A stretch of DNA of 64,000 nucleotides from Pelobates cultripes. Taxonomy: Eukaryota; Chordata; Amphibia; Anura; Pelobatidae. The DNA lies in contig OW240916.1 of assembly GCA_933207985.1 (NCBI GenBank), positions 264,294,991 through 264,358,990 on the forward strand. Reading direction: 5' to 3'. Each line of letters opens with the position of its first letter. The first letter of the stretch is position 1. The notes beneath the pieces are model-generated. The model saw nothing but the letters and a program-made list of their open reading frames with translations, did not search any database and had not been told where the DNA came from. This document shows positions 23,399 to 34,140 of this stretch, in pieces. The translations under genes and the position numbers were made by a program.

Positions 23399-23612
23399 CC
23401 CCATCCTTCACTTACCTGATCTGTAGTCTGCCCCCCCATGCCTCACTTACTTAATCTGTAGGCTGCCCCCCATGCCTCACTTACCTAATTTGTAGGCTGC
23501 CCCCATCCCTCACTTACCTAATCTTTAGACTGCCCTCCCCATCCCTCACTTACCTAATCTGTAGACTACACCTCCCCCCCCATGCCTCACTTACCTGATC
23601 TGTAGACTGTTT
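23399..23612. repeat. Minisatellite, six copies of a 33-41 bp unit
   Basis: The core CTCACTTACCTAATCTGTAG is repeated with C-rich linkers; CTTACC or CTTACT recurs at 23411, 23446, 23480, 23513, 23549 and 23590. Unit spacing is irregular and units vary, so this is a minisatellite inside the transposon-like region and not a CRISPR array. Confidence 0.9.
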
Positions 23613-24071
23613 CTGCAGTCTGCATGTGCTGCTCCCCTGCGGATTTAGTCAGGAGAGAGAAGTAGGGATACAATGTGCCTTCCTATCCCTGCCTCTCTCC
23701 ACTCACAGCGCACCTACTGGCCGCTGCCAGCATTGAAGTGTATTCTCAATCTCAAAAGAAAAATACCGGCACAAGATGAAAAAGCAATGGAACCCTCGCC
23801 CCCCTCACAGATGCCCATGGCCGCTGCCTCCTTGCCTGAGATTGTTAGAAAAATGATGCCACACCTCCTTGGCTGAGATAATTAGAAAAGAACATCCTAT
23901 GGGAAAGCATTGGATCGGCTGAGATGGTCAATTCTGATTATGTCAGCCAACTGGGCAGATCAGGGGTGGAGTCAGCGCCAGGAAACCTGTGCGGTGCTAG
24001 AATAAAGGTAAGTTTAATCACTTTTTAAGGGGGGAAAGGGGAGGCTGGAAACCTAAATAGTGTTTTTAGCA

Positions 24072-24124
24072 CTATAGTGTTAGGAATACACATTTGTATT
24101 CCTGATCCTGTAGTGTTCCTTTAA
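24072..24124. mobile_element. Right terminus of a TTAA-type element
   Basis: CACTATAGTGTTAGGAATAC, a short loop, then GTATTCCTGATCCTGTAGTG form an imperfect hairpin, followed by TTCCTTTAA. This is the same terminal architecture as the copies ending at 22158, 29802 and 38811. The matching left end was not identified; the foldback, pyrimidine tract and minisatellite at 22355-23612 probably lie inside this element. Confidence 0.65.
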
Positions 24125-27100
24125 TGTCATATCTTGTTATTGTGATAAGCATATATATAGGAGTCGAGTGTTTCCCCACTCAAACACCTCCTTGTATACC
24201 TGTTTTGTGTTTACTACTGTGAGCTGTACCGTCTGCCAATGCAAAAATAAAGAATAAAAAAACAAAAAAAAACAGATGAGGGTTTTTCAATGAAAAAGCT
24301 TACTGTCTCATCTTTTTTTTTTTCTCAGACTTCATTGTTTATAGCTTATAGGAAATCGGACTTATTGTACATTCTTTTCAGGCAAAGCATTTTCATAGAT
24401 GTATTGTGATTCCATTAGTTATATGTATCCCTACCAGTGGAAGAGAGAATTTTACAAAATATGAATAATATAATTGGTGAAACGCTCCCGAGTTTCCAAG
24501 TACAGCAGCACATTGTAATATAAGGAATTCCTGAAGCGTGACAATCAATAAAATAGAAAAAAGCAAGCATTTTCTCCTCTGCAGTATATCCTTTAAAACA
24601 GCACAAAAATAAATAAATACAGACAGAAAACCTGGTACTATTAAATGAAATAAAATATATCTTCTATAATAAAATGCATATATGAATAGACAAGCAAATA
24701 ACATCAATAAAGTACATTACAATTGTCTAGAATTGTCAAAATTGTATTGCCAGTCATTTTCCAATTGTCACATCTGATTCCAAGTGAAAGCGTGACATTT
24801 ATTACAAACAAAGGATGCCGTATTATAATATGACATAAGAGCAAAACACCAGTTTTGTGTCCAGGGACCCCTTAACATTTTAAATTAGGTACACCTGCAA
24901 AGAACTGGTCAATTGTAGGTACTTGGTGAATATGAAACATACAATACCCTTTGCTGTACAATCTTTAAAACTGGTTAATAACAAACATGAAGCCGTTTTG
25001 GGCAGTTCCATTATGGTTGAGGCTGTGGTACACATTACATTAGAGGTGGTGACCATGTAATAACACAGGAATCTGTATGAGGAGTTTGTATGACAAATCT
25101 GTACCGAAATTATTGATGATTTTTGTTAAGACCAGCTGGCATCTGCCACAGTAGAAACCGAGGCTGTCTTGTTTTATTGAATCACATTATAATATGACCT
25201 TGTGTCTCACATTGCTGGTGGCTTCAGCAGATTCTTTGTGGAACATCTGAGAATCTGGGATCTCTACAGCTGAGATACTGTGCAGAACCCTCAGACACCC
25301 ACGCCTCTGGTACAGAATCTTAGAATGAGGAACAAAATACCGCCTGGAGGGTTGAAAAAGTCGAACACACAAACACGCACACGCACATGCACGCACACAC
25401 TCTCTGTATATTCTAGAATAACAGATATATCAGAATTTCTAGATATATCACCTGATTTCCAATTCAGTATTTTCCAGAAAGACACATTAGGGACCACAGT
25501 CATGTGATCATGCTCCACCTACACAATTCACTGAATCCATTGACTTTATTCAGCATCATTGTGCTTGGTGTGATGATGCCTTGATTTTTGAAGGATGTGC
25601 CAACAGGGCTGTTAGTATGACATCCACTAGAGTTGTGTCCTCTGACAAATATAAACATCAATGTTTCTCACAAACATTTTTTTTATTTTTACATTGCCAG
25701 AGAAAAGGAACAGCATAAACTGCTTAGAGTGTCCCTTTAATATGAATGCTTCTCAAATTTAACATATAGCATATATTCCCAATTTGTATGTCACACAATA
25801 GGTGTTGCAATCAATAGTAATTGTCAGAAACGTAGCTTTCTGATTTATTACATTATCAGCATTGTGAGCAAGTTTCACGTGCTTTTTGCTTGCTTTTTAA
25901 AATTATTAGCACATATATTGCTCATTATTTCCATGCAAATTATTCACAGTAAGAACATGCAATCTCGATTTTTATATTTTTTATCAGTGCCTTGTCTATG
26001 CCTTGATTGTGAGAAATACACAGATTATGCTGTCTGAACACTTAGGGTTTTTTTTTTACACTGTTCATGCCTTTTGCATGAGAAATGCATGTGTTTAACT
26101 CCTTGCTAAATAAACATCCGTAAAGTGGGTAATGAAGTTTTGGCTGTCTAGTAGATTTGAACTGATGAGAAACATCATGAAAACACACAATTCTCTAACT
26201 GAACATCCCACAACAAGATACGTCTAATAAATACACTACTAGTGTTCTTTTGCTATGGTCATAACAGCATTTATGGCTGACATGGTGAGAGTACAGCTTA
26301 TTTTGAGCTCACGTAAGATTCAATCAAACTTACAGTAGCAATTCTCATGGAAACTATTAGGTGGGGGGGATCTGTCTACACTTTTTTTCGGAAAAAAACT
26401 TTAAAAAAAAAAAAGCAAAACAGATTTTATTGTGGTGTGAATCAGGCTGTGATTATGCAATTTCTAGTAGTGAAAGTTACCTTAACCGTAAAATTTAATT
26501 ATAATAAAGTTATTTGGTATACTCAATGACAACGATCATGTGAATTTGAGGAAGAATTCAAGGACAACTTAAATGTACACTTATTTTTTTTAAATGTATT
26601 ACGTTTAATGAAAAAATGTTTTATATATAACTTTATATCTGTCTGAGCAGTCATGTTGGGTCAGATTCTACAGTTATCTGACCAACTGCTCCTCGGTCTA
26701 ACTTGATTGCTGCTGCAGTTGCTCTGTGTGAAATTGCTGCTGCAGGCATGTTGGGTTGAGCAGCAGTCAGTCAGATAACAGTAGAGTCTGACCCAACATT
26801 ACTGTTTAGCCATGTAAAAAAGTAAAATATCCATCATTTGAAAATATATCATTACCTTCCATTAAATATAATCTATTTTAAAAAGTAATAGCTGAAAATC
26901 TGATGGCTGTTGTCCTTTTATGGACTTTTATCCTTTGCCTATTCACTAAAATAAAATAAAATAAAATAATTCTTACAGGTTCTTATAGATTTCTTCTACT
27001 TCAATAACCTTTGGTGTATTCTGCTCTGCTTTCTGTTTTTATTTGAGATTGGGTAGAAGGTCACTATAATTTACAATATATGCAACACATTTTATTTTTC

Positions 27101-28989
27101 AAAAATAGTCCCCTAACATTCCATATCTATTTTGGAACTTCAAAAAAGCTCCTGTCAAATCATTCCAGTGCACCACTTGGAACTCGAGTGAACAAGCATT
27201 GGGCAGGATTCCAATCCTGGAGGGTGCTCTCTGCCCTACGCTGATGTTTATCTGGGTGATTATCTGGATGACAAGTCATTTCTATTATCTGCAAGGCTCA
27301 CCAAGCGAGGATTTGACGGTGCATTTAGATTCTGCTTTATTGCAGTGCGATAGAGAAAGCTGTACAGGCCTGAGGTAGCGAGGACGTGTATGACAAATTT
27401 TATACTACAGATTTATTCTCTAGTTTTTACTATATCTTGAGTGTGACATTATTGTCTTATATCTATCTAAATGTATCTGCAGAATTGCACCAAATCCAAC
27501 AGATATAAACAAGGAAAATATTTCACAAAATGATGTATACATGAAGAAACTAAAATCGTTTTACACAGCAAAAATGCACTGCACGTCAATAATTTAATTA
27601 TAAAATACACACGGCTTAAGGGTAATTGATGGAGCTCTATTGATCTTCCTCAGCCACAATTCACACAAATGTCTTTCTTTCTGATGTGGTTATAGATTAA
27701 TGTGAAGTTTATATCGTAATAAACGTACAAGTGTCATAAAGTACAGTTTGACTCCACAGGGATGTTTCCATTTTAGAAATTATTTCTTATATAACTGAAC
27801 ATGTTGATGGACTTTTTGAATAAAAGGATAAGGGAGAAAACACCAGCCAGAAATACAGTAAAATATCAAATATGTGCATGTATATTCTTTTGTGTGTTTC
27901 TCGCAAATATACCTGAATAATGATGCAACTAATGACTAACTCAAAATTTGACTCACAAATATGTTTTTGTGTTGTATTGCTCAGTTTAACTATCCATAAA
28001 GGCATTGCTGAGAAAAGCAACAGTCGCAATCTGCTTCAAAAAGAAAATCCTTATAATGTAAGTAAGCTAACACAACGGTGTCTCACCGAGCTGATTGTTG
28101 CGTGATCATTCATTCTGTACTCTATTTACAGGTTTTCTACAGGGTCAAAGCCAATTATTACTTAGAATAATGAGATGATACTATTAACATATTTTCAGCA
28201 CCTTAATAAAGCCTTACACATTGCAACTAATTAAGTTGGTAAAATTATCATTTGATAATTTATTTCTGATACACCACATGAGAATTTCAATTCCTTGTCA
28301 AACAAGAAATGTCTTCTCTAACAGAATCTCCATGGGACATATCTAGTTTATAGCTGGGTGTCAGGAGACTGGTCAGCTTCCCTCCTTTTTTTTCTGACAA
28401 ATCTAGAAAAGCACTGATTGACTAGATATAGCAGTATCATGATAACCTTTAGCGATAATGAGGCAGTGAATCTAGATTCTTGGTAAATCAGCTGAAATTA
28501 GTCATTGTATCTCTTTCGCAATTACATGGAATCTTTCCAGTATTCAGTAGAGTAATGGCTGGCTGACAGATCAATGCCTATAGCTATGAAATAAAACACG
28601 ATTACATTACAGAAAGGATAAATGCAATCTTGGAACCGTAAACCGTTCCAGATTTCACCGTATGCAGCCTACAGGCAACAGTTTGCTAGGGTCAAAACGT
28701 AAAATAAAAAAAATTGTTTTTTTGTGGGGGTATACAGATTGCTTATTATTTCGAGTAATAACCAATTTGTTTTAAAGAATGGATGGTGTTTCTTGTCCCT
28801 CTAGCAGGATTTCTATGGGTCTGAACCCATAATACAAAACGCATGTTTCTACATGCACTTGAGAAGTACATTTTGCCGTGGTCTATATGATTGGGGTTCT
28901 AGAAATCCCAAAATGCAGGCTAATAAATCAATGCATGTGATGTGATTTTCTTTAGCTTCTCTTCCTATCTTAAAATGCAGTCATTTTTG
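24125..28989. other. AT-rich DNA with few features
   Basis: Contains an (AC)-rich patch at 25373-25400, a (AAAAT)n run at 26949-26971, a MITE end AGTGTCCCTTTAATAT at 25729-25744 and the foldback at 26652-26799. The minus-strand frame at 24393-24707 is hydrophobic but composition-driven. Around 27190-27355 the plus strand is open in one frame without a start or good splice sites. No supported gene. Confidence 0.45.
26652..26799. repeat. Foldback with about 40-bp arms
   Basis: CATGTTGGGTCAGATTCTAC and AGTTATCTGACCAACTGCTC pair with GAGCAGCAGTCAGTCAGATA and ACAGTAGAGTCTGACCCAAC. The inter-arm region holds two direct copies of ATTGCTGCTGCAG (about 26706 and 26734) and another CATGTTGGGTTGAGC. 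A small non-autonomous element is likely; no target duplication was resolved. Confidence 0.75.
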
Positions 28990-29340
28990 TCTTTTTATTT
29001 TATTTGATTAATACTTAAAGGGCCCCTCCAGACCCATGACAATTTCATGTCAACGAGGTTGTTATAGGACCTGGAGTGTCATCTTACCTTTCAGTGCTCA
29101 AGGGCAGAGATTTGGTGTCAAACCATTCAAAAATTGTTTAATGCTGTATAATAAAATGGTGGGGACTGCAGGCCCCTTAACAACTTAAATGAGATAAATC
29201 TGTAATTTAGTGTAGTGTTCCTAGCTTATATATACATATAGAGTATTGGAAGAAAGTCTTACCACTTCTTAAATAAGATACATATTATGAATAAAATAAT
29301 ATATATTCAAAAAAGCTTTTTGTCACTGTGCGACCCTACG

Positions 29341-29802
29341 TTAAAGGGAGACTGTAGTCACCAGAACCACTACAGCTTAATGTAGTAGTTCTGGTGAGTA
29401 TAATAGCTCCCTTCAGGCATTTTCATGCAAATACTGCCTTTTACATTGCCTCTAGGGACACCTCCAAGTGGCCACTCCATAGATGGCCACTGGAGGGACT
29501 TCCTGGCTCAGGGCTGCACAGTAAGCAGCCCTGCCATTCAGCGTCATTTCCTCATAGCGATGCATTGAATCAAACATTGTTTGGCCCAGCCCCCTTGTCA
29601 ATTTTTAGCCAATCCAATGTTTTCCCCATGGCAATTTTGATGAAGTCACCAAGGGGGTGGGGCCAGCACCGGCAGACCCGTGGAGAGCTAAAAAATAAGG
29701 TGAGTTTTTACCCATTGTGAGGGGGCAAGCCACCTAAATGGTGGGTTTTCACTATAGGGTCAGGAATACGTTTGTGTTCCCGACCCTATAATGATCCTTT
29801 AA
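29341..29802. mobile_element. TTAA-flanked MITE, 454-bp core
   Basis: TTAA at 29341-29344 and 29799-29802 flanks an element beginning AGGGAGACTGTAGTCACC. Its left subterminal region folds: AGAACCACTACAGCTT / AATGTAGTAGTTCT. Its right end is a hairpin around TCAGGAATACGTTTGTGTTC and CCGACCCTATAATG. The internal sequence is GC-richer than the flanks and has no transposase. The same family, in reverse orientation, hosts the hAT-like insertion at 46821-48887. Confidence 0.8.
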
Positions 29803-29904
29803 CTCTTTATATAGAGCAACCCAATCTAAAATTAAAGCTACTTTTGAGTTCATGGATTGGTACCTTACTAGAGTAATAGTGGGCCAACCCCCCATAGTAT
29901 AAAA

Positions 29905-30028
29905 CAGTGGTTCTCAAACATTTTAGGTTCAAGGCCTTAATATTTCAGTATTTTTATAAAGCACCCCAAGTCAAAATTTCTAGGTTGTATACCTGTACAG
30001 CGCTGTGGAATTTAATGGCGCTATAGTG
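29905..30028. mobile_element. hAT-Charlie-like terminus fused to a 'GCGCTATA' tail
   Basis: CAGTGGTTCTCAAAC at 29905-29919 matches the well-known terminal sequence of Charlie-type hAT elements, followed by AAGCACCCCAAGTCAAAAT. It then meets GTACAGCGCTGTGGAATTTA, the dispersed tail also seen at 12856-12909. Short and degraded; family assignment is from memory of the terminal motif. Confidence 0.6.
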
Positions 30029-30069
30029 TCATGTACATTGTTGGTGTTTGAAGGGGTGCTTGTATATAG

Positions 30070-30640
30070 TTATTGTGTTTTAATACAGGGGTGTGTTTGT
30101 ATGTAAAGTTTGCGTTTGATTGCATGGGTGTGTCTGAATGTAATGTTCACTTTTAAATGTGGATGTACATTTTTGAGAAGTATTTGTGTTTGAGTTAATG
30201 GGTGTGTTTGTATATTTTTTTTTGTTTGAATGCAGGGGTGTGTGTATGTAATATTTGAGTTAGATTGAAGGAGTGTGCTTGTATGTTGTGCTCGTGTTTG
30301 ACTGCTTGGATGTATGCACATACGGTACAACATACATACATACATACTTACACAGATATTCATGCACATTAACACAGATGCATATAAATACACCAACAAT
30401 TACAAACAAATTCATATAGACACCGACACATACACACATATAGATACACCCCGACACATACACACACATATAGAAACACACCGACATATACACACATGCA
30501 CCCTGACACTCACAAACATTGATACATGCCCACACCATGACACAGATACACACACAGACATAAAAACACACACCCTGAAACACAGACGCACATGCACAGA
30601 TGTGTGCGCAGACAAAGAAGCTCACTGACATATATATAAA
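30070..30640. repeat. Degenerate TG-rich then CA-rich repeat
   Basis: Plus-strand TGTGTTTG-type words (30070-30300) switch to ACACATA/GACACA-type words (30310-30610), so the two halves are loosely complementary. The reading frames here on both strands are repeat artefacts rich in Cys/Val or His/Thr. It abuts the truncated left end of the TTAA element copy 2. Confidence 0.75.
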
Positions 30641-31247
30641 GTGGCTACTAAAAAAGACTGGACATACCCCATTTGCAATACCTTGGGTTGTCTACATTTG
30701 CAAATGGTATGCCATCATGGGGGTAATTCTCATTCCTGGGCTACCATACGGTCTCAAAGGCAACATAACCAATCTGGCGAATTTCAATGTGAAAAAACTG
30801 AAACGCAAGCCTTATATTTGATTGTAACTTTTGAAAACACCATGAAACCTGTACATGAGGGGTACTGTTATACTCAGGAGACTTTGCTGAAAACAAATAT
30901 TAGTGTTTCAAAACAGTAAAACGTATCACAACAATTATATTGTCCGTGTAAGTGCCATTTGTGTGTGAAAAATGCAAAAAATGTCACTTTCACTGACGAT
31001 ATCATCGTTGTAATACATTTTACTGTTTTGAAACACTAATATTTGTGTTCAGCGAAGTCTTCTAAATAAAACAGTACCCTCCATGTACAGATTTTATGGT
31101 GTCTTGGAATATAGTGTTAGCAAATTATATTCCCTGGACTTTTGGCCTGGGTTGTCAGGCAGGTCCTGCAAACTGTAATTAATAAAATGACCTAATTATG
31201 TAAAATTATTACTTAAATATATACTTAGAATTATTATATATATACAC

Positions 31248-31315
<68 letters not shown>

Positions 31316-31403
31316 ATATATATGTATATAATTTTTTAAAATATTTTTTATTATATAGAGGTGTGTGTATATATATAATGATATATATATATATCTATAT
31401 ACT

Positions 31404-31434
<31 letters not shown>

Positions 31435-31459
31435 TTGTTCTACATGTATTTTGATATCA

Positions 31460-31491
<32 letters not shown>

Positions 31492-31565
31492 TTTAAAATA
31501 CAATTAGAATGAAATTACACATATATATATATATATTTTTACGTATTTACATATTTATTTTATAT

Positions 31566-31615
<50 letters not shown>

Positions 31616-31966
31616 TATATATATATATATAAAATCAATATCATTCTACGTGTATTTTGATGATATATATATATATATATATATATAATTATATATATAT
31701 ATTAATATTAAAATACACTTAGACAGTGTATGTGTATTTATGTGTATGTGTATATATGTGTTTATATATACTTAGATCATATATGTAATAAATATATATA
31801 TATGATCTAAGTATATATAATTTAATTTTACACTGTTTTAAACAATTGTAACTTTTTTTCAGACAGTGGGGGGAGTACCTGTCCTCACAAGGACCTCGCG
31901 ATCACATGGCCCAGGGGGCCAAAGAGGAAGGAGGGGGACTCCCTGGGCTCCCAGTTAAGTCCCCAC

Positions 31967-33245
31967 CAGGGTCGGCCTTAGGGCTGTGCGAGCTGGAGCA
32001 GGGGGCTCCCTGACAGCTCACACATGGCCGAGTGAGTGCAGGGGAAGCTAAAGGAAGTCCCCAGTTGGAGAGTTCATTATTTCTCACTGGGGACTATGAA
32101 AGTAAAGGGGCGGTGCTTACCGAACGGTGGGGGCGGAGTTTACCACATGGAGGAGGCATGGCTAAAATGCAGCCGGGGTGGAGCTTGCAGCTAACTGAAG
32201 CTCCAAGTTCTTGCTGCAGAGAAAAGAATCCCTGCTTCCACTCCTCCCTTCCAGATAATTGTGTGTGTGACTGTCTGTGTGTGTGTGAGACTGTACTCTG
32301 TGTGTGACTGTCTGTCTGTGTGTGTGTGAGACTGTACTCTGTGTGTGACTGTCTGTCTGTGTGTGTGTGAGACTGTACTCTGTGTGTGACTGTCTGTCTG
32401 TGTGTGTGTGAGACTGTACTCTGTGTGTGACTGTCTGTAGCAGTGTCTGACTGTCTGCCTGTGTGTGTGTGTGTGTGTGAGAGACTGTACTCTGTGTGTG
32501 ACTGTCTGTGTGTGTGAGACTGTACTCTGTGTGACTGTCTGTGTGTGTGAGACTGTACTCTGTGTGGGACTGTCTGTAGCAGTGTCTGCCTGTCTGCCTG
32601 TGTGTGTGTGTGTGAGACTGTACTCTGTGTGTGACCGTCTGCCTGTGTAACTGTGTCTGACAGTAACTGTGCCTGACTGTCTGCCTTTTTGTGTGACTGT
32701 AACCAGGGCCGGCCTTTGGGGTGTGTGAGCTGTACGGCCGCACAGGGCGCCATGGCAACAGGGGTGCCAGGTGGCCAACACAGCTCGCAGTCGGCCACTG
32801 ACAAACCGGCCCGAATTGGAATGCATATGGAGCATGGAGGAGGAGCGTAGGGGCCCGACGTCGGAAGGATCCGCTCAGTGGGTGTCAGGGCAGCAGGTGC
32901 TCTTCAGTCAGCGTGTCAGGCAAAGTGGGAAAAACTGACAACTGGATCCAAGGAGCAGCAGCCTTTAACGTAAGTGCTTGTCCTTATTGTATTTTTATAT
33001 ATATATAAATTGTGTTTAATTGAAGTGGGCAGGTGGCTATTGATAAAGGGGGGCAGGTGGCTAGTGATATGGGGGGAGGGGGCTGATGAAGGGGGCAGGG
33101 TTTTGTTGAAGGGGGTGCAGGCGACAGATTGTGAATGTGCCTGAAATTGTCTAGAGGGGGGTCAAACAAAGATGGCTGGGGGGGGGGGGAGGGGCGCCAC
33201 AAGATTAGCTCGCACAGGGCGCCTGAACACCTAAGGCCGGCCCTG
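31967..33245. mobile_element. hAT-like element with perfect 8-bp target duplication, nested in copy 2
   Basis: The termini are CAGGGTCGGCCTTAG (31967) and CTAAGGCCGGCCCTG (to 33245), an inverted repeat with one mismatch. GTCCCCAC flanks both sides (31959-31966 and 33246-33253), the 8-bp duplication typical of hAT transposition. Rejoining the flanks matches the alignment with copy 1 of the host element. A second copy of the left terminus, CAGGGCCGGCCTTTGG, occurs internally at 32704, followed by a GCACAGGGCGCC block that recurs inverted at the right end (33214-33223). So one element may be nested in, or recombined with, another. No transposase frame remains. Confidence 0.9.
32258..32660. repeat. 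41-bp-period TG-rich minisatellite
   Basis: ACTGTACTCTGTGTGTGACT recurs at 32290, 32331, 32372 and 32413, exactly 41 bp apart, followed by shorter irregular units. It lies inside the hAT-like element. The overlapping minus-strand frames of 198-236 codons (32094-32835), rich in TEYSL/THTQ, are products of this repeat and not proteins. Confidence 0.92.
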
Positions 33246-33582
33246 GTCCCCACACTGTGATCGCTGGCGTGGGATCGCCGGCCACCGTGTAAGTAGGACG
33301 GCGGGGACGTGCTATGCTGCCCACCATCCTTAAGGGGTTAAAAGGAAGCTCCGGGAACCAATACAACTTTAATACATTTGATAGATTTTGGCCTAATTCA
33401 TATGCTGTATTATTTGCATGCTCAAATCTTTAAAGCTTTTGCACCAAAACAAATACATGTTGTGCTGAGTCTTCAGAGTGTGCATTTAATTGTGAAACTA
33501 CATTGAAGCAAATATTGATTCAGTTACTAATACACAAAAATGGCAATGGCAAAAGATTGGTCAAGGTACTGTTATAGCATTT

Positions 33583-34140
33583 TCCTTATTTTTTATTTTT
33601 TTTGCAGTGCAGTTATTAGGTACAAACAGGCTTGAGGTACCCCAACGGCATTCCTCGAGCTTTGTGACATATTTCACAAGTGGGGTTAAGATAGGCACAT
33701 TTTTTATATAACAGGTACATGCAAAAACATTAAGCTTTTGTTAGTGTATGTTGCATTGAGATGACAGTAGTTGCTGTGTCTAAGATGCTTTCCCAACCCA
33801 GGAGCGGTGGAGGTGTTACGAGTGGGCCCATGGTGTGGTGTGTCAGCGTATGAAGTGCCTGAGTGCGTGCTGAAGGTGTAGTGCCTGTACTCATGTTTTG
33901 GAGGGTTACCATAGAGATTCCAACTGTTGCTTAGTGTCTGTAATGAAGGGTGACATATGGTTTACACGTTTTAAACAGGCTTATGTGAGTTCTAGTCTAT
34001 TTTTCTCTTACAGGCTAGGCAGTCTGACCAATCTAGGAGCATATGTATATTGGGTTACTCCGGCAAGTTAGGCAAACATATTATGTTGAGAGCAATTATA
34101 AATTAGGCTACTCTGGCCAGCCAGGGAGACAGATCATGCC
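33583..34140 (-). mobile_element. Probable 3' end of a minus-strand LINE
   Basis: The left edge is a T-rich run (33583-33603) as expected for a poly(A) tail in reverse orientation, followed by non-coding sequence without frames. The right part has an imperfect tandem: GGGTTACTCCGGCAAG and AGGCTACTCTGGCCAG. It directly precedes plus-strand L1 coding sequence. Similar T-rich left edges occur at 1572, 16639 and 40128. The assignment is by structure only. Confidence 0.45.

Larger units (their letters stand above)
30642..33341. mobile_element. TTAACCCC-type element, copy 2: left-truncated and interrupted
   Basis: From TGGCTACTAAAAAAGACTGG at 30642 the sequence follows copy 1 from its position 19950 on: the right foldback arm, the second foldback (30836-31105), the TA-rich core (31200-31820), and the GC-rich right part (31860-31966 and 33254-33341). 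It ends in CTTAAGGGGTTAA at 33341. Left arm and loop are missing. A hAT-like element interrupts it at 31967-33245. The TA-rich core contains a palindrome TATATACTTAGATCATATA / TATATGATCTAAGTATATA (31763-31819). Confidence 0.85.

Noticed and set aside
23399..23612. Regularly spaced repeats resembling a CRISPR array
   Set aside because: Units are adjacent, variable in length (33-41 bp) and have no unique spacers; the context is a eukaryotic transposon, so it is a minisatellite.
27190..27355. Plus-strand open stretch with a protein-like translation (LPYADVYLGDYLDD...)
   Set aside because: No start codon, weak acceptor and no good donor at the end; a stop follows soon after. Chance is adequate.
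30260..30631. Cys/Val-rich minus-strand frames resembling a membrane protein
   Set aside because: Generated by the CA-rich degenerate repeat.
32094..32835. Three overlapping minus-strand open frames of 198-236 codons
   Set aside because: All three frames are open because the 41-bp TG/CA minisatellite lacks stops; the translations repeat SHTEYSL/THTQ words and have no domain.
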